Shown: positions 51,842 to 63,876 of the stretch, in pieces
How the letters are laid out: each line of letters starts with the position of its first letter
Position numbering within the stretch: position 1 is the first letter of the stretch
NCBI GenBank assembly: GCA_020698575.1
Contig: CM036241.1
Span: 9,094,416-9,158,415 of the forward strand
Origin: Bostrychus sinensis
Lineage: Eukaryota; Chordata; Actinopteri; Gobiiformes; Eleotridae
Length of the DNA stretch: 64,000 nt
Direction of reading: 5' to 3'
The notes under the pieces: generated by a model
Told to the model about the DNA's origin: nothing
The model's input: the letters and a program-made list of their open reading frames with translations, nothing else
The model's database searches: none
Program-made: the position numbers and the translations under genes

Positions 51842-53300
51842 CTCTAGACATCCACTTTAAAGATACATACTGCATCTATTGTTAAACGAGACAGAAACCA
51901 CATTCACTCACACTTTCCTCAAAAAATCTGTATACTTTTATTCATTTTGCTCTTCATAAAATTGTTCAAAATAGCAGTTAAAATTGCGCTAAAGTGGATT
52001 TCATGTTTATTACCGTTAGAAATACAGCCCCTAACACTGAAATTGGTTTAGAGAAATTATTTATTGAGGTCCAAACACCATTTGTTTTTATTTCTGAGCC
52101 AAAGAAAAAGCCACTGTAGATTTGAAGTGGCAAAATGACACTTTTCTATGACTGCAGATGTTTGTACGGCTGAAGAATAAAATCTGCAGTGTAAATGTAT
52201 TTTATGTGAAAACCTTGTAGGTGTTGTAAATAATTGCCAGATGAACTTTGCTATTTGAAAATAAATGTAATACAACCTTGACTTGTGTCTAAGGCCTTTG
52301 TATTTGTATTTCAGCTGTTAAAACATGACATACTCAAAGCTCATCTTGTTTTACATTTAATTATGATTATGGTTTTCAATCTAAAGCTAATATGGTAAAT
52401 TGCTGGTAATAGTCTAGTTGTAAATGAGCCACATTTTGTAGTAATGCTGCTGATATTAGACCATTTTGAGCATCCAAAATGAAAAAAATGGAGTGTGAGA
52501 GGAGGTCAGGGCACTGTAACCTGCTATTCAATGATTAACCGCATGCAATGGATTGGGTCTGACTCTTAATAATAAATACAACACCAATCCATCCAGTTAC
52601 AGTACATCAAAACCTATTCTATGACAACAATGTGAAGGTAAATGTGTGCAAAAACTGCTGCCCTCTACCTTTTTTTTTTTTTAGGATTTGCTTATTTACA
52701 TTAGGTTTGTTTTGCTTTGGAGCTCCCAAAAAAGCAACTGACTGGTGGCTAGGTGTTAAAAACCCAGAGTTAACCTTTATTTTACATTTATTCACAACAT
52801 TAAGAGGGAAACTGGACTATTTTTAACACCTGGGCTGCCTACAATAATGCTATACTATCTACTAGAGTTGTGAATGAACACTACAATTAAGGAGGAAAGT
52901 TTCAAAAAATAATTATCTAATGCAACAGACTCTACAAACAGAACATTTTCTTGTTTTTTCCAATACTGAAAACTAATTACTTTAAAATTATTTGTATAGT
53001 ATTTCTATATAGTCTTAATTAAAATCTGATTGTAATCTAAATTTCCACTGGCGTAAAGCTGACTGCTAAAATACAAGGAACAGCGTCAGAGAAATCCGAA
53101 CATTCTCAAAGCTGCCAATACATTATCTCATCACAATTTTTTTTCCCATGGATCTTCAGTCTTGTGCCTTCAATTTGGAAAAATAATCATTGCTTATTAA
53201 CATACAATTACCCATTCTGATCCAAGCAACTGTTCTTTTGTATTGTAATAAAAGTAAAATTTTTACAAAACAAAAAGACAGGCCAAGTTTTCGAAAAGAT

Positions 53301-53306
53301 TTTATT
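53301..53306 (-). promoter_or_regulatory. rps26 polyadenylation signal
   Basis: AATAAA on the minus strand, only 23 bases after the stop codon. This gives the very short 3' UTR typical of ribosomal protein genes. Confidence 0.8.
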
Positions 53307-53328
53307 CAGGCGCATGTCAAATTCTGCT

Positions 53329-55019
53329 TTACATTGGTTTGGGAGGAGCTCTTGCTGCACCAGCCTGCAAGAAAAAAACAACAACAAATACCATCAGTTA
53401 CTGGTTAAAGTTTCTAAAAGTATCCATATTTATTAAAAGTGTTGGTACTCACAGCGGGCCTGAACCTGGGCGGTGGAGTCCTGTCCTTCCTGGCCTCGCA
53501 CGAGCGGTTCCTCACCACTTTACTGTGGATGGCGCAGCTGACACAGTAGTGCAGCTTCACATACAGCTTGGGCAGACCATAAGCTGCAAATGTAAAGGAG
53601 GAGAATTAGTTTTTGTTTATATTAACAGAGGCAAGTCGGTAAGAATGAACCTAAAATGCTAACAAACAGAGCTCCAACTTCCACTTTGGTCATTTGGATT
53701 TTTAAGTAATATTTTAGCTTTATTTTCTGTCCTTAGTTAAATGCATAGCGACTAATTATGATTGAAGAAAGGACATGATCTGCCATTATTTTAAAGAATT
53801 GAGTGAAAAGCAAAAAGTTTTTGTCAGAATAAACTTGTTTTTCTGGCCCTTATTGTAGCTATGTTTTTAAATAGTGACATGTCCACTGGTAGTAAACATT
53901 AAAAGCAAAATTTCTGGACATTGTCACCCTTGCAACAACATTTGAAGCATTGTGGAGTATAAAATCCAGTGAAATTCAGATGAGAGCTCTTACACTCAAA
54001 GACGCTGGCCTCTGTGATGTCTCTCACTGCAGCCGCCTCCACGATGTTCCTGATCACGAACTTCTTGATGGCCTTGTCCTTGGGCACACAGCGGGCACAG
54101 TTGGTGCAGCGGATGGGCTGCACATGGCCACGGCCCTTCTTGGCACGACCGTTATTCCTCCTTTTCTTGGTCTGGAAAAAAAGTGGCAGCAATTTAGATA
54201 TTTAAGATTAACATTTCAAAAGCCCTGTGCACTTTGATCATCTCCAGCCAACATTCAGGCAATTTTAATTGACAGTTTAGGGAGACTTAACTAGTTCAGG
54301 ACATCACATTCAGTTTGATGCTTTAAAAACACTAATGACATGCCTAACTTTTCACCTCAGATATGGAACCTCAAAAACAATACTTTTACAGGTTTCAGTT
54401 AGTTAATGGAGATGATATGGGTAGAAGAATCCCCAAACAATCAATAGGTATATTGAGGCTGACGGTAGTCCATAATGTATTACTGAATGACATAGCCTCA
54501 ACCATGTTATTGTAATTCTTACTAGCCCAAATCCTACACAATCAGAAGAGGTAAAATCGAACAAGTTTATGCCAAGTTTCCAGCTTCTCTCTTTCTTTAT
54601 CGAGTTTATCTCCTGACAAATAGAATCGCAGTCTATTGCGTCAGGAAAATTGTTATGACAAACTGCTGCCTACTTCATGTTAACTCATGACTAATAAACC
54701 AAATGGACGTTCTAGACATTAGCAAAAGGTAATGTAAAATATGATATTAGAAGTCAAAATTCACGCAGAGGTAGAGGTTCAGTATCGGCCGCTCGCTCTC
54801 GTGAACACATGCAGCCGCACACCTAGCCATGCTAACAGCTAGCATTAGGCCACGGCCAAATATATAAAACTTTAAGCATTGTTTTACGGCTATTTCACAC
54901 CTCATGTATTTTTTAATCGCTTTATATATCAGACATGGACAGACAATTGGAACTATATCGCATTTAAGACGTATTTTTGTGTTTCTGTAGCCGGGGCTTC
55001 GCTGTGCCGCACTCACCAT
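53329..55019 (-). CDS. rps26: 40S ribosomal protein S26 (eS26)
   Basis: Four coding exons on the minus strand: 55019-55017 (just the ATG), 54171-53994, 53583-53453, 53364-53329. They give 115 aa, the same as human RPS26, starting MTKKRRNNGRAKKGRGH and ending PPKPM. The product is a cytoplasmic small-subunit protein at the mRNA exit channel. Zinc-binding cysteines are visible in CTNCARC and CVSC. The split of ATG from the rest by intron 1 is also found in mammalian RPS26. The minus strand just upstream of the ATG is pyrimidine-rich, consistent with a 5' TOP start. The gene lies downstream of ikzf4 in the opposite direction, and the human IKZF4-RPS26 pair is likewise adjacent. The copy has introns and is intact, so it is not one of the many processed RPS26 pseudogenes. 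Confidence 0.97.
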
Positions 55020-55800
55020 GTTGCACGGGAAGCTGGAAAGAGAACCGGAAGAGGTTGGGCCGAAACAAGTATCCCACATCCGCTCCGCCTTCACATTTTT
55101 CAATATGTAATTTTAAAATAAATCCTAAAATCTTAGATAAATTATATATTTTTTTCTTGTCGTTGTAGCGTGAAATTACTGAACAAAGAATTTATTTATT
55201 TTCTAAAAATATATAAGTAGTGAAAACGTTGAGCTGTAGACCGCTATCTGAGCGTGAGATTTTGAAATAATTTGCTTCGCGCAGTGAATGTTTTATCAAT
55301 AAATACAAATGGCCAATGAAAATATTAAAGTATGTTGTTTAAAACTTGGAAACAGAATGGGAAAAAATAACAACAATCCCTTAAAATATAGGCTACTGAA
55401 CCATGATGATGCTTGAGTCCAAATGGTAACAGCTGTTTAAACAGCTGTAAACTTTCCTATTTATGTTCAGATTATTGATAAGGGGAAAAGAACAGGAATT
55501 TGATTAAGAAGCATTTATTCATGTGGCCTAATGTAATATACATTTACTATAAAATATAAAGCTGTTCCAGAACAAACAGTATAGACTATGACCCTAAATC
55601 AGTAATCTAACCTGATGAAATACAAAATTTTGTTCTAGACCCATGAAATTGTGTCAATACAACAGTCCAGTATTTACCAGTATATTCTGACTCATGGCAT
55701 ATTATTCAAGTTATGTGACTTATTGACATTTGACCCTTACTTAAAGTATAAAGTATATTTTAATTGCTGTTTCTGGTTGCTTAATATCTAAACTAATATG

Positions 55801-55841
<41 letters not shown>

Positions 55842-55914
55842 TTCAACAAAGCAACCTCATAAACCACAAGGACAAAATACATTAAAAAAACTTTATTTAA
55901 ATAGCTTTTCGAGT
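55020..55914. other. rps26 promoter and spacer to fkbp11
   Basis: On the minus strand, 55053-55035 is a pyrimidine-rich stretch (CTCTTCCGGTTCTCTTTCC), a likely rps26 TOP transcription start. The remaining 800 bases are AT-rich. A TA microsatellite of about 15 units lies at 55808-55838. The minus-strand AATAAA at 55892-55897 serves fkbp11. Confidence 0.6.
55892..55897 (-). promoter_or_regulatory. fkbp11 polyadenylation signal
   Basis: AATAAA on the minus strand, 18 bases past the stop codon. Confidence 0.65.
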
Positions 55915-58900
55915 TTATTTCTTCTTGCTTTTCTTGTCCTTTGCTTTCTTTTTGCCCTGTTTCTGGGCGTTGGCCTTTTTGTACAGATACAGTCCCACCA
56001 AACCAAGCAGCGTGGGCACCAGAGCCAAACACACAATGGGGAACACATCGTTGACCATTTTCTGCCACGGTGTCTGCTGCGAGACAGAGATCACCTCCAC
56101 CTCGAACTCCAGCGCAGCATCGCCTGAGACAAAGAGAAAAAGGCATTCACACAATTAAAAAAGTAACTTTCTTTAAATATTGCATTACAAATTACAAAAA
56201 ATAACGCAATACATCTTTATAATGTTTTATTAGATCAACTACACCGATCAGGCATAACGTTATGACTACTTGCCTCTTGAACATATATTCTGACACCTTT
56301 CTGTCAGAACCAGTGATAACTTCTTTACTTTGTCCAATTTAAACTACCGTAGCTCGTCTGTTGGATCAAACCACCAGTCCCTCACCTGTCTCCGGTTCAC
56401 CTCTCTTCCTTCCTTGGACCACTTTTGATAGATCCTGACCACTGCAGACCAGGAACCCCCCACAAGAGTATTTTTGGATGATGCTCTGAAGCAGTTGTTG
56501 AGCCCTTGTCAAACTGTCTCTGATTTTTCCTGCTTCTAACACGTCCACTTTAAGGACTTGAACTGTCAGTGCTCATAATGTTATGCCTGACAAGTGTATT
56601 TGCCCAAATACAACCTGCTTGTCTCAATAAGTGAAGACCCATGTATAGGGGAAACCTCACACCTGTCAATCACCAAATAAAGAGAATTTTCCTTTTGCTG
56701 AGCTTATGTTTTTGGTGACATTGGTTCATGTGTTAGCAAGAGAACTCATTAGGTTGATTAAAATTTCAGGAAAAGTCATTAATAAGCCAATGGTCAAATT
56801 ATTCTGTTTTGTGTGGATCAGAAACACTGACTGGATCTAGGATCTTTACAGTATTTTTTACCATTGCAAAATAGGGTCATTTTTGCCAAAGAAACAAATG
56901 TTTAGTTTTTGATGTGGATCCAGGTCACTGTAAATCATGGCTTCTAGTATATTATTGTCTAACTGCTTTGACGTATCCAGGTTTTGCAATCAAGGCCACA
57001 TCACTCTCTTGTAACACTATACTTACTTTTTCCTGCTTCTAACACATCAAATTTGAGGACAAAATGTTCATGTAGTTAATAATAAATTAACTTTTCCCAA
57101 TGGGGCTGACTATCAGGTCTGGATTTATATGAAAGTTGATTTGTAAAATCCTAACTACAACAACTGGTCATTTTGTCATATGAGTCAAAACTTCTTTTTA
57201 CAATTTATTTTTGCTCTCTTGTAAAACTAAATGGGAAAGACACTTTTGTATTTTAAATGCATGTACGGTTTCTGTGTTTACATTTTGTTAAAAGTGTTTA
57301 ATCTTTGACAAAAATTTAGCTGAACTTACTGACCATCAACAAAACATTTTCTGTTTAAATCTGCATTTCTTTATTTGGTTCTTTTGGCCCAGGGCAAACT
57401 GTGTAGCACTTTTCTGCATTTTCGCCTGGTGTTACTACCTGGTATTGTTGGTGGATATCCCTTTTTGCCATATGCTAGATGAGCTGGTATTGTGGCTTTA
57501 ATCTTTTGCCTGAAAAAGAGAAAAAATTGCACAGAAAAAGGAGGATAAATAATATTAATTCACATTTACTTAAATTAATTTTGGCTTTTTGAAAACCCGC
57601 TGGATGTGTGTTTTTCACTTACCCTGCACAGACGCCAACCAAGCTCTGCTCCAGACCTGATAAGTGCAGCACAAAGAAACTCAATCAGGATTTTTTTCTC
57701 TTTCACAATGGCCTGATGTTGTCTGCAGAGCGTGACCTAATCAAGCCACCAACCTTTATCTGGCTCACCTCAAATGACTGTGTTAATTTACCTGTAATAA
57801 CAGTCTTTTTTCCGAGCTCCACAACAAGAGGGTCCCGGGACAGAGAGGTGTCGATCATTTTTCCGTCCATCAATTTACCCTGACCAAAAAAAGAAACAAC
57901 ATTCATGAGCCGTGTGAGAGGGAAAGACTGATACATTTTTGAAAAGCCTATAATTTATAATCATCATTTCTAAATAAAATAGTAAGTCAGTGGTTCTCAA
58001 ACTGTGGTGCACATCCCACTGGTGGTACTCAGAGGTATTTTGCATTTCAGGGCCTCATTTATTTAATTTACAGTTTGGTCCAGTGGTAAAGTGTAGATCA
58101 CTGCTTTGTTTTGGTTAATACAGTTCAGTCTGGTTTTAGTACTGGTTTAGACCTGGTTTAGTCCTGGTTTGATCCAGTTTAGACCTGGTTTAGTCCTGGT
58201 TTGATCCAGTTTAGATCTGGTTTAGTCCTGGTTTGATCCAGTTTAGATCTGGTTTAGTCCTGGTTTGACCCAGTTTAGATCTGGTTTAGTCCTGGTTTGA
58301 CCCAGTTTAGATCTGGTTTAGTCCTGGTTTGACCCAGTTTAGATCCGGTTTAGTCCTGGTTTGACCCAGTTTAGACCTGGTTTAGTCCTGGTTTGACCCA
58401 GTTTAGATCTGGTTTAGTCCTGGTTTGACCCAGTTTAAATCTGGTTTAGGCCTGGTTATGCCTGGTCCTGGTTTAGACCTGGTTTATTCCTGTTTAAGAC
58501 CTGGTTTAGTCCCTTTTTAGTAGTAATTTAGTCCTGGTTTACACCTGGTTTAGAAATGGATTAGTCCTGGTTTAGTCCTGGGTTTTGTTCTGATTTAGAC
58601 CTGGTTTAGTACTGGTTTAGACCTAGTTCAGGCAGGGTTTATTCTTAATTTAGTGATGTATTTTTCTGGATCAATCCCCATTATATATTTTGGTTTAGAC
58701 CTGAGTCAGTCCTGATTTTAGTTTATTATAATGAAAGTGGTACTCGGAGAGCCTGATATTTTCTGAGGTGGTACTTGGTGTAAAAAGTTTGAGAAACACT
58801 GCAGGTTATGACCATATGTTTCAGTTTAATGTTTCAACTTGTTTTGGCCCAGGGGTGCTGAGTGGCAGAGTGGTTAGCACGTCTAGTTGCGGGGATTGGC

Positions 58901-59753
58901 TACAGCACCCCACAAGGACAACAATAGACTTTTAAAGCAACAAGTTGTAGCCAGATAAGTTAAAAGTTCTATACATTTTTACTGTTCATAGTGTGGCAGC
59001 ATATGTCCAAGCTGCAGTCCAAATTGAGTTGTAACCACTTACAGATCACTTTTCAGGGAGTGATCCACATATATTAGATTTGTAAAAGGCAGAGGTTCTG
59101 CAGCCCGTGCAGCCTGAGCCGGTGCCCCACAGACAGGAGTTACTGCTGACGTGTTGCACCGCCCACAGCTCAAAGCAGGGGCGACCATCCCAGACGAGAT
59201 GAGGCAAATCACCCAAAGCAATGGCCATAAAACCATAATCAGTGCAATGCGCAATCCTGATTGCATAAAAATGAGCAGACGACCACAAAGTCTCTGTAAT
59301 GCACGATCAGTGATCCTACTGCAGAAACACTGTCCACATGATTCACGCAGACAGCGCCACGAAGCCAACATCTGCTTTCGTCAGCAGCCGGGTCGGTCTC
59401 ACTATCAACAGTAGTAAAGGCAGGACTGGTGTTACAGACATTAAAGACATATGGACTAAAATAATTCACTGTTCTCACCGTGTAGTGGATCTGAAGCGTG
59501 TCCCCCATCGCAGAAAGCACATCACAAGTTTCTGGTTTCACCTTAGGACACAAAGTTTATAGTCAGTTGAAGTGTCCTGGAGTTATCGAATGATAATAAG
59601 CCTACTACAGCAGCGCGTAGTTACATTGTAATACTCTGCACGCCTTGTACTCACCAAAGTGTCCACCTGCAGCTCCTCCACTGTATTTTCGTCGGCCCAC
59701 GCTAATCCACAGGTGAGAGCTGCGAGGAGCAGCAGAAAACCGCTGGACTTCAT
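55915..59753 (-). CDS. fkbp11: Peptidyl-prolyl isomerase FKBP11, ER membrane
   Basis: Six exons on the minus strand: 59753-59655, 59541-59479, 57879-57792, 57656-57623, 57509-57439, 56123-55915. They give 187 aa (human 201). Residues 1-20 are a signal peptide. The FKBP domain shows GDTLQIHYTGKL, IDTSLSRDPLVVELG, the GLEQSL helix and AHLAYGKKGYPP, all family signatures. The domain faces the ER lumen, where it helps fold secretory proteins. Residues about 146-166 are a transmembrane anchor. The tail is very lysine-rich, ending KKSKKK, a dilysine-type ER retrieval signal (inference). The start chosen gives a clean signal peptide; an in-frame ATG nine codons upstream (59780) is possible. Exon 4 is only 34 bases. 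A CCACG box and an ACGT core at 59915-59925, about 165 bases upstream, would fit the known control of FKBP11 by the unfolded protein response, but are weak evidence. Confidence 0.95.
56242..56596. mobile_element. Tc1/mariner-type MITE flanked by TA
   Basis: The left end CACCGATCAGGCATAACGTT is mirrored at the right (ATAATGTTATGCCTGACAAG, then TG). TA occurs on both sides (56240-56241 and 56597-56598). 355 bp, no transposase frame, in fkbp11 intron 5. Confidence 0.85.
57988..58801. mobile_element. hAT-like element with expanded internal minisatellite
   Basis: Starts CAGTGGTTCTCAAACTGTGG and ends GTTTGAGAAACACTG. Flanking octamers TAGTAAGT and CAGGTTAT agree at only 4 of 8. Most of the interior is 11-bp TTTAGTCCTGG-type repeats. 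Lies in fkbp11 intron 2. Confidence 0.7.
58168..58455. repeat. Nine-copy, 32-bp minisatellite
   Basis: Nine units of 32 bp, each made of three sub-units: GTTTGACCCA, GTTTAGATCTG and GTTTAGTCCTG. The copies differ by a few bases (GATCCA or GACCCA; GATCTG or GACCTG). This is a higher-order expansion of the 11-bp unit. Confidence 0.9.
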
Positions 59754-61075
59754 TGTGAAGTTCAGTAAAATCGCAGTCATACAGAAAATCTTCCGCTTAG
59801 GCTCCAGCGCCGCAGTGAAGAGAAACCGAGCCGCAGAGCACAGCGACCCAGCGCCAAGTGGCTCTGCTCCAGCTAACGCTGAGGTGTTAAAAACTCACAG
59901 ATAAGGACTAGCTGCCCGTGGACGTTGTCCCAACACCTGGGTGTCCCGAAGAGCCCGCCTCAAACATTCCGCCAGCATCCCATGAAGCCGCCGTGGGAAG
60001 CGGAAGCAGCACAGTGACTAGGCGCTAGATGGCGCTGTGGTGCGCTCTGCTGCAGCCTCTACCACTGTGGAGTGTGTCAAGAACAGACTCAGCCCGTTTT
60101 AATGTGGGCTAATAAAAGTGGGACTTGTTTAGCCATCATCACATAACACGAAACAATAAAATATCAAAAGAGGCCCGCAGTTTTCCAGCATGAACTCACA
60201 GCCATCCATAATGTAGAACTTTGTATGGCCCAAGGTAAACCCAGAGGTGAGTCAGAGATTACATGGTTATTTTGCTCTGTTGCATCTTTCATGCATCCAA
60301 GCCCAATGTTATTATGAAATAGAGGAAACACTGTCTGAAGGAAGTGACTCATCTCTGTCAAACAAGATACAACCATCTTTACCACAATCAGCACATTCAC
60401 ATTAACTTAGGACATGCATTCTCACAAATTAATTCACACAAAATAAATGCCTTAAATTAACTTGGAAATCTATAGCCTCATCACAAATAGGTCTAATTTT
60501 GTCATATTTTAGACAAACACTTCATTCAGTTTTTTTAAGAGAGGTAGTCTGATAGAGTTCTTTTGGGGATTTCTGTCAGATTAAACCAGACTATTGTCCC
60601 TCTGCCGTCAGACTCCCAAACAGCTCACAGCAGTTTATATTAATGAACTTCTTCATGCACCGATACTTCTCTGTTTACATTTTCTGTTTGCACAAGTTTC
60701 TTTTTCTGTTCTGCTTCTGTTCTGTTTGTGCACTTTTACATTTGCACATGTAAATGTAATGTTTACATCTGTTAGTTTCATCCATTCTCTGCTGATTGTG
60801 GCCCAACAGCTAATGTAGCACACTACCTCACACATTCAGGTGCAGTCTATACTTATGCATGGTTATTTTTTCTATTGTTTCTGCAGTACTTTGCATGCTT
60901 TTTTAAATACCTTTTAACTCCTGTTGTTAAATTATTGTTGTTTATTTTATATATCTTAGATTTGTGTGGCATTCAGTGTGGACAGCAAAGACAGAATTGC
61001 ATTGGACAGAGAAACATGTTTGCATTCTGTGCATATGACAATAAATGCTTTGAAACTTGAATCTAATTAAGCTTT

Positions 61076-61115
<40 letters not shown>

Positions 61116-61982
61116 TACAACCTACATATACAGTAATAGTTTTTAATGCCTTTTTGTTCGTTGAGTCACATATTATTTTGATGTCGGAAAGACATCACTA
61201 TGGAAGTACAAAAAAGGTTCATGTTACTGTATTTACATTTGTGAATGTAGTATTTTGCCAATATAACCAATAGGTTTATAATTAAATATGGTTCCTCTTT
61301 CATCTGCTTCCTAAAGGAAAAAACTATGTTATTCCCATTTTAAAGGTACTGTAAGCAGCATGCGCTCATACTGATTTGAAAACTGTACTGCAGTCTTATT
61401 CAAAACAATAGTCTGTGGGTTGCCAGTCTTTCCTCTGTTCTGATTGGATGATCAGCGATGCAGGCTTTGAACAAAACAAAAATCTTAACAAAAACAATTT
61501 GACCATTATGTAAAATATATTTTTAATTGTGAATAACTTAGCTGTACCATTGTTGTCAGTAAAACTAATATTTGATTTAAGCATGTTTACCTCATATCTT
61601 GGCGAACATGGCGGTAATTTTTATGAAATATAAAAATATATATACTGCTCATAGCACCTTTAAAGCAAAGTTCTTGTGAAGATGGTCAGTGACAAATCTG
61701 CTGAAATCTTTCCAAAATGTCCTGGAGCGAGAGCGAATCCAGAAGAGGTTTCTGTCCCTTTTAAATGTGGTCATAGGCCTAGTTGGTTAGCAGGATAATA
61801 CTAACATCTTAAATCAGACTTCCCTTATTTTGTTTTTTTTAAATATCTATTAGGGATTATCCAAACATTCTTCCATTTTATATCATAAACAAAACGAGTC
61901 TAGTATGATGGACTTTAATCTTGTAAATACCTTGTAGTAATAACACCATGACACTTGGTCATAAAGGGGAAATACTGTGTAA
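59754..61982. other. fkbp11 promoter, then repeat-rich spacer
   Basis: 59754-60060 is GC-rich and is the fkbp11 promoter/5' UTR side. 60580-61065 looks like the 3' end of a non-LTR retrotransposon: a broken C-terminal text near 60595 (PSAVRLPNSSQQ), then GACAATAAATGCTTTGAAAC. An AAT microsatellite (about 13 units) is at 61074-61115. 61535-61610 shares text with 23195-23270. No gene is seen. Confidence 0.5.
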
Positions 61983-62064
61983 TCTCGCGAGATCTCCCCA
62001 GCCTCCTGTAAAGTGCTGAGAGGAGGATCTCGTGAGACCTTCAGTGTGGGACTGCCGCTCCACG
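61983..62064 (+). promoter_or_regulatory. TCTCGCGAGA promoter and first-exon donor of a + strand gene
   Basis: TCTCGCGAGA at 61983-61992 is the palindromic CGCG element bound by BANP in vertebrate CpG promoters. A one-base variant, TCTCGTGAGA, is at about 62027. A strong donor CCACG|GTAAGTG ends a putative noncoding exon at 62064. The gene itself lies beyond the window. By human gene order after FKBP11, arf3 is one guess, not shown by sequence. Confidence 0.55.
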
Positions 62065-63876
62065 GTAAGTGATGACACCGCACCGCTTTTAGCATTTATA
62101 AAACACACGGGTACACGCTTTTGCTGCTTGTAAAATATTGTTGGTTTAAAATTTTGTCACGTTTTGTGCGATAAAAAGCCTGTAATGTTGGCGGAAGCAC
62201 GGATTGTGAGATGCTCTTTTAGGCTAAACGCTGGAGGCTGAATGAATGGAGATAGTCGCTAGCTACCATCATGATTAAAATGATGATATAAGATGATATA
62301 ATCTGTTTGTTACCTTTGCATAGTCTTAATTCACTATAAAACAAGCTAGCAAAGGTGTCAAAATGAAAGGACGTCGGTGTTGGCCATATACTTGCTCGTA
62401 TAGTACCCCAATATAACGTAGCTTAGTGCATAGCCAAACAACTCCTATGTAATTTTAATTTAAAAAAAAAGCAGAAATGTGAGCCCTGTGATGAGTTGTA
62501 GAGATCAGTTTTGAAAAGATAATACGGAAAATTGTTCAGCACCATGGAGAGGGAAAGGCTACACCGTGACCCAGGAGCGTGAGGTGGATACAATGGGCCC
62601 CAGAGCCAACAATGGGACACAAGCTTTACACCAAACCATAGACTGACACCTTCTAATGACAGATTTTTTCAGCTCTTATCACAGAGTGCACCTCTTCTGG
62701 ATAAAGTCTTTGTTATCTCAGTTCCTTGTTCATTGTTGTTCTTGAGACCTGTTAAACTTGTCTCCTTGTAAGCCTCAAGTGTTGTAGTGGTATTATTTTT
62801 AATGCTATCTGTGGTGAATAATCTTAGACTACACATGCAGTTTTCACAATGAGGAATGTCAAACACCACAAGCTAAGATTAAGCAATAAAATAGGTTGAA
62901 CGTTGTTAAGGGTGCTACCTAAGTATCACAAGCTCTTGTCCCAGATCAGTTTAGTTATAGACTTTTCCTAAAAATCTAGAAATGTGGAAAGCAAAGGAAT
63001 GAAGATAAATGAGAGAGAGGCCCCAGTGAAGCAGTGAGGTTACAGGGAGCAGAGGTAAAAATGTTTTAAGGATTTTAAGTAGTAGGTTCAGAGCAATGGA
63101 CAGTAGGGCTGCACAGTCTACCCCAAAATTATCATTACTGCAATATCAGGAGACGCAATAATCCGTATTGCAAGAATCTAAATATATCACAATAACACTG
63201 TGGTCTTCTGTCTGACTGAGATTTACACTGAAGAATCATTTTCCTACCAGAGCCTTAAAACAAAATATGTTGTGACTAAATAAAAATGTTTAAAAAGTCT
63301 GGTTTTAGTGGTTTAGTCCTGATTTAGACCAGGTGGTTTAGTCCCATGCTAATCTTTGGGTAGGCTTAGACCTGGTGTAATCCTGGTTTAGTCATTGTTG
63401 TAGTTTTGCTTTAGTCCTGTGTTAGTCCTGATCTAGTCAAGATTTTTGTCATTTTAGTCCAGTATGAGGTGGTACTTGCTTTGAGAACCACTGGTCTAGA
63501 TAATTTTCTGTAACACTGTATTGTTGGGTTGAGTGCATTGTAGTTTGCACTACGTGTCCATTGCATTGTCCTTACACCGCCATAAGGAGATATGTTATTA
63601 AATATAACATGAACAGTCATTGAGGGTGTTTCTTGCTTTAAATTCTGCCTATATGGGCCACTTTGCGTTCGTGCTCTCGGGGCTTGGCTTTGTTGTGGAG
63701 TAACATTTGAAGGAGGGAAGGCTGTGAGCAGATTGAGCCACAGCCTCGAGTCATGGCAATCATCACACACTGGTCTGTTTTATGGTCTTACTGTAGCTGT
63801 GGGCGAAAAGCGCTGCATCCACCTGTCTCTGAGTGTAAGAAAATCTTGAAGCAAACATGTATCAAAAATATATTAA
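62065..63876. other. Probable first intron of an unseen gene
   Basis: Mostly unique AT-rich DNA. 63104-63493 holds a GCTGCACAGT repeat followed by TTTAGTCCTG units and a GTTTGAGAACCACTG-like end (TTTGAGAACCACTG), with GTCTAGAT just after it. No coding exon was found. Confidence 0.45.

Larger units (their letters stand above)
49151..53328. other. ikzf4 3' UTR and spacer before rps26
   Basis: AATAAA at 52260-52265, followed by a TTG/TGT-rich stretch, is the best candidate for the ikzf4 polyadenylation signal, giving a 3' UTR of about 3.1 kb (inference). Three repeats inside it are listed separately. No additional gene is seen; 52300-53300 is plain AT-rich sequence. Confidence 0.5.

Noticed and set aside
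58168..58455. Tandem array as a CRISPR or regulatory array
   Set aside because: Units abut without unique spacers, and the context is a transposon in a vertebrate intron.
59583..59780. Upstream ATG at 59780 as fkbp11 start
   Set aside because: In frame and possible, but the ATG at 59753 gives a standard signal peptide; kept only as an alternative.
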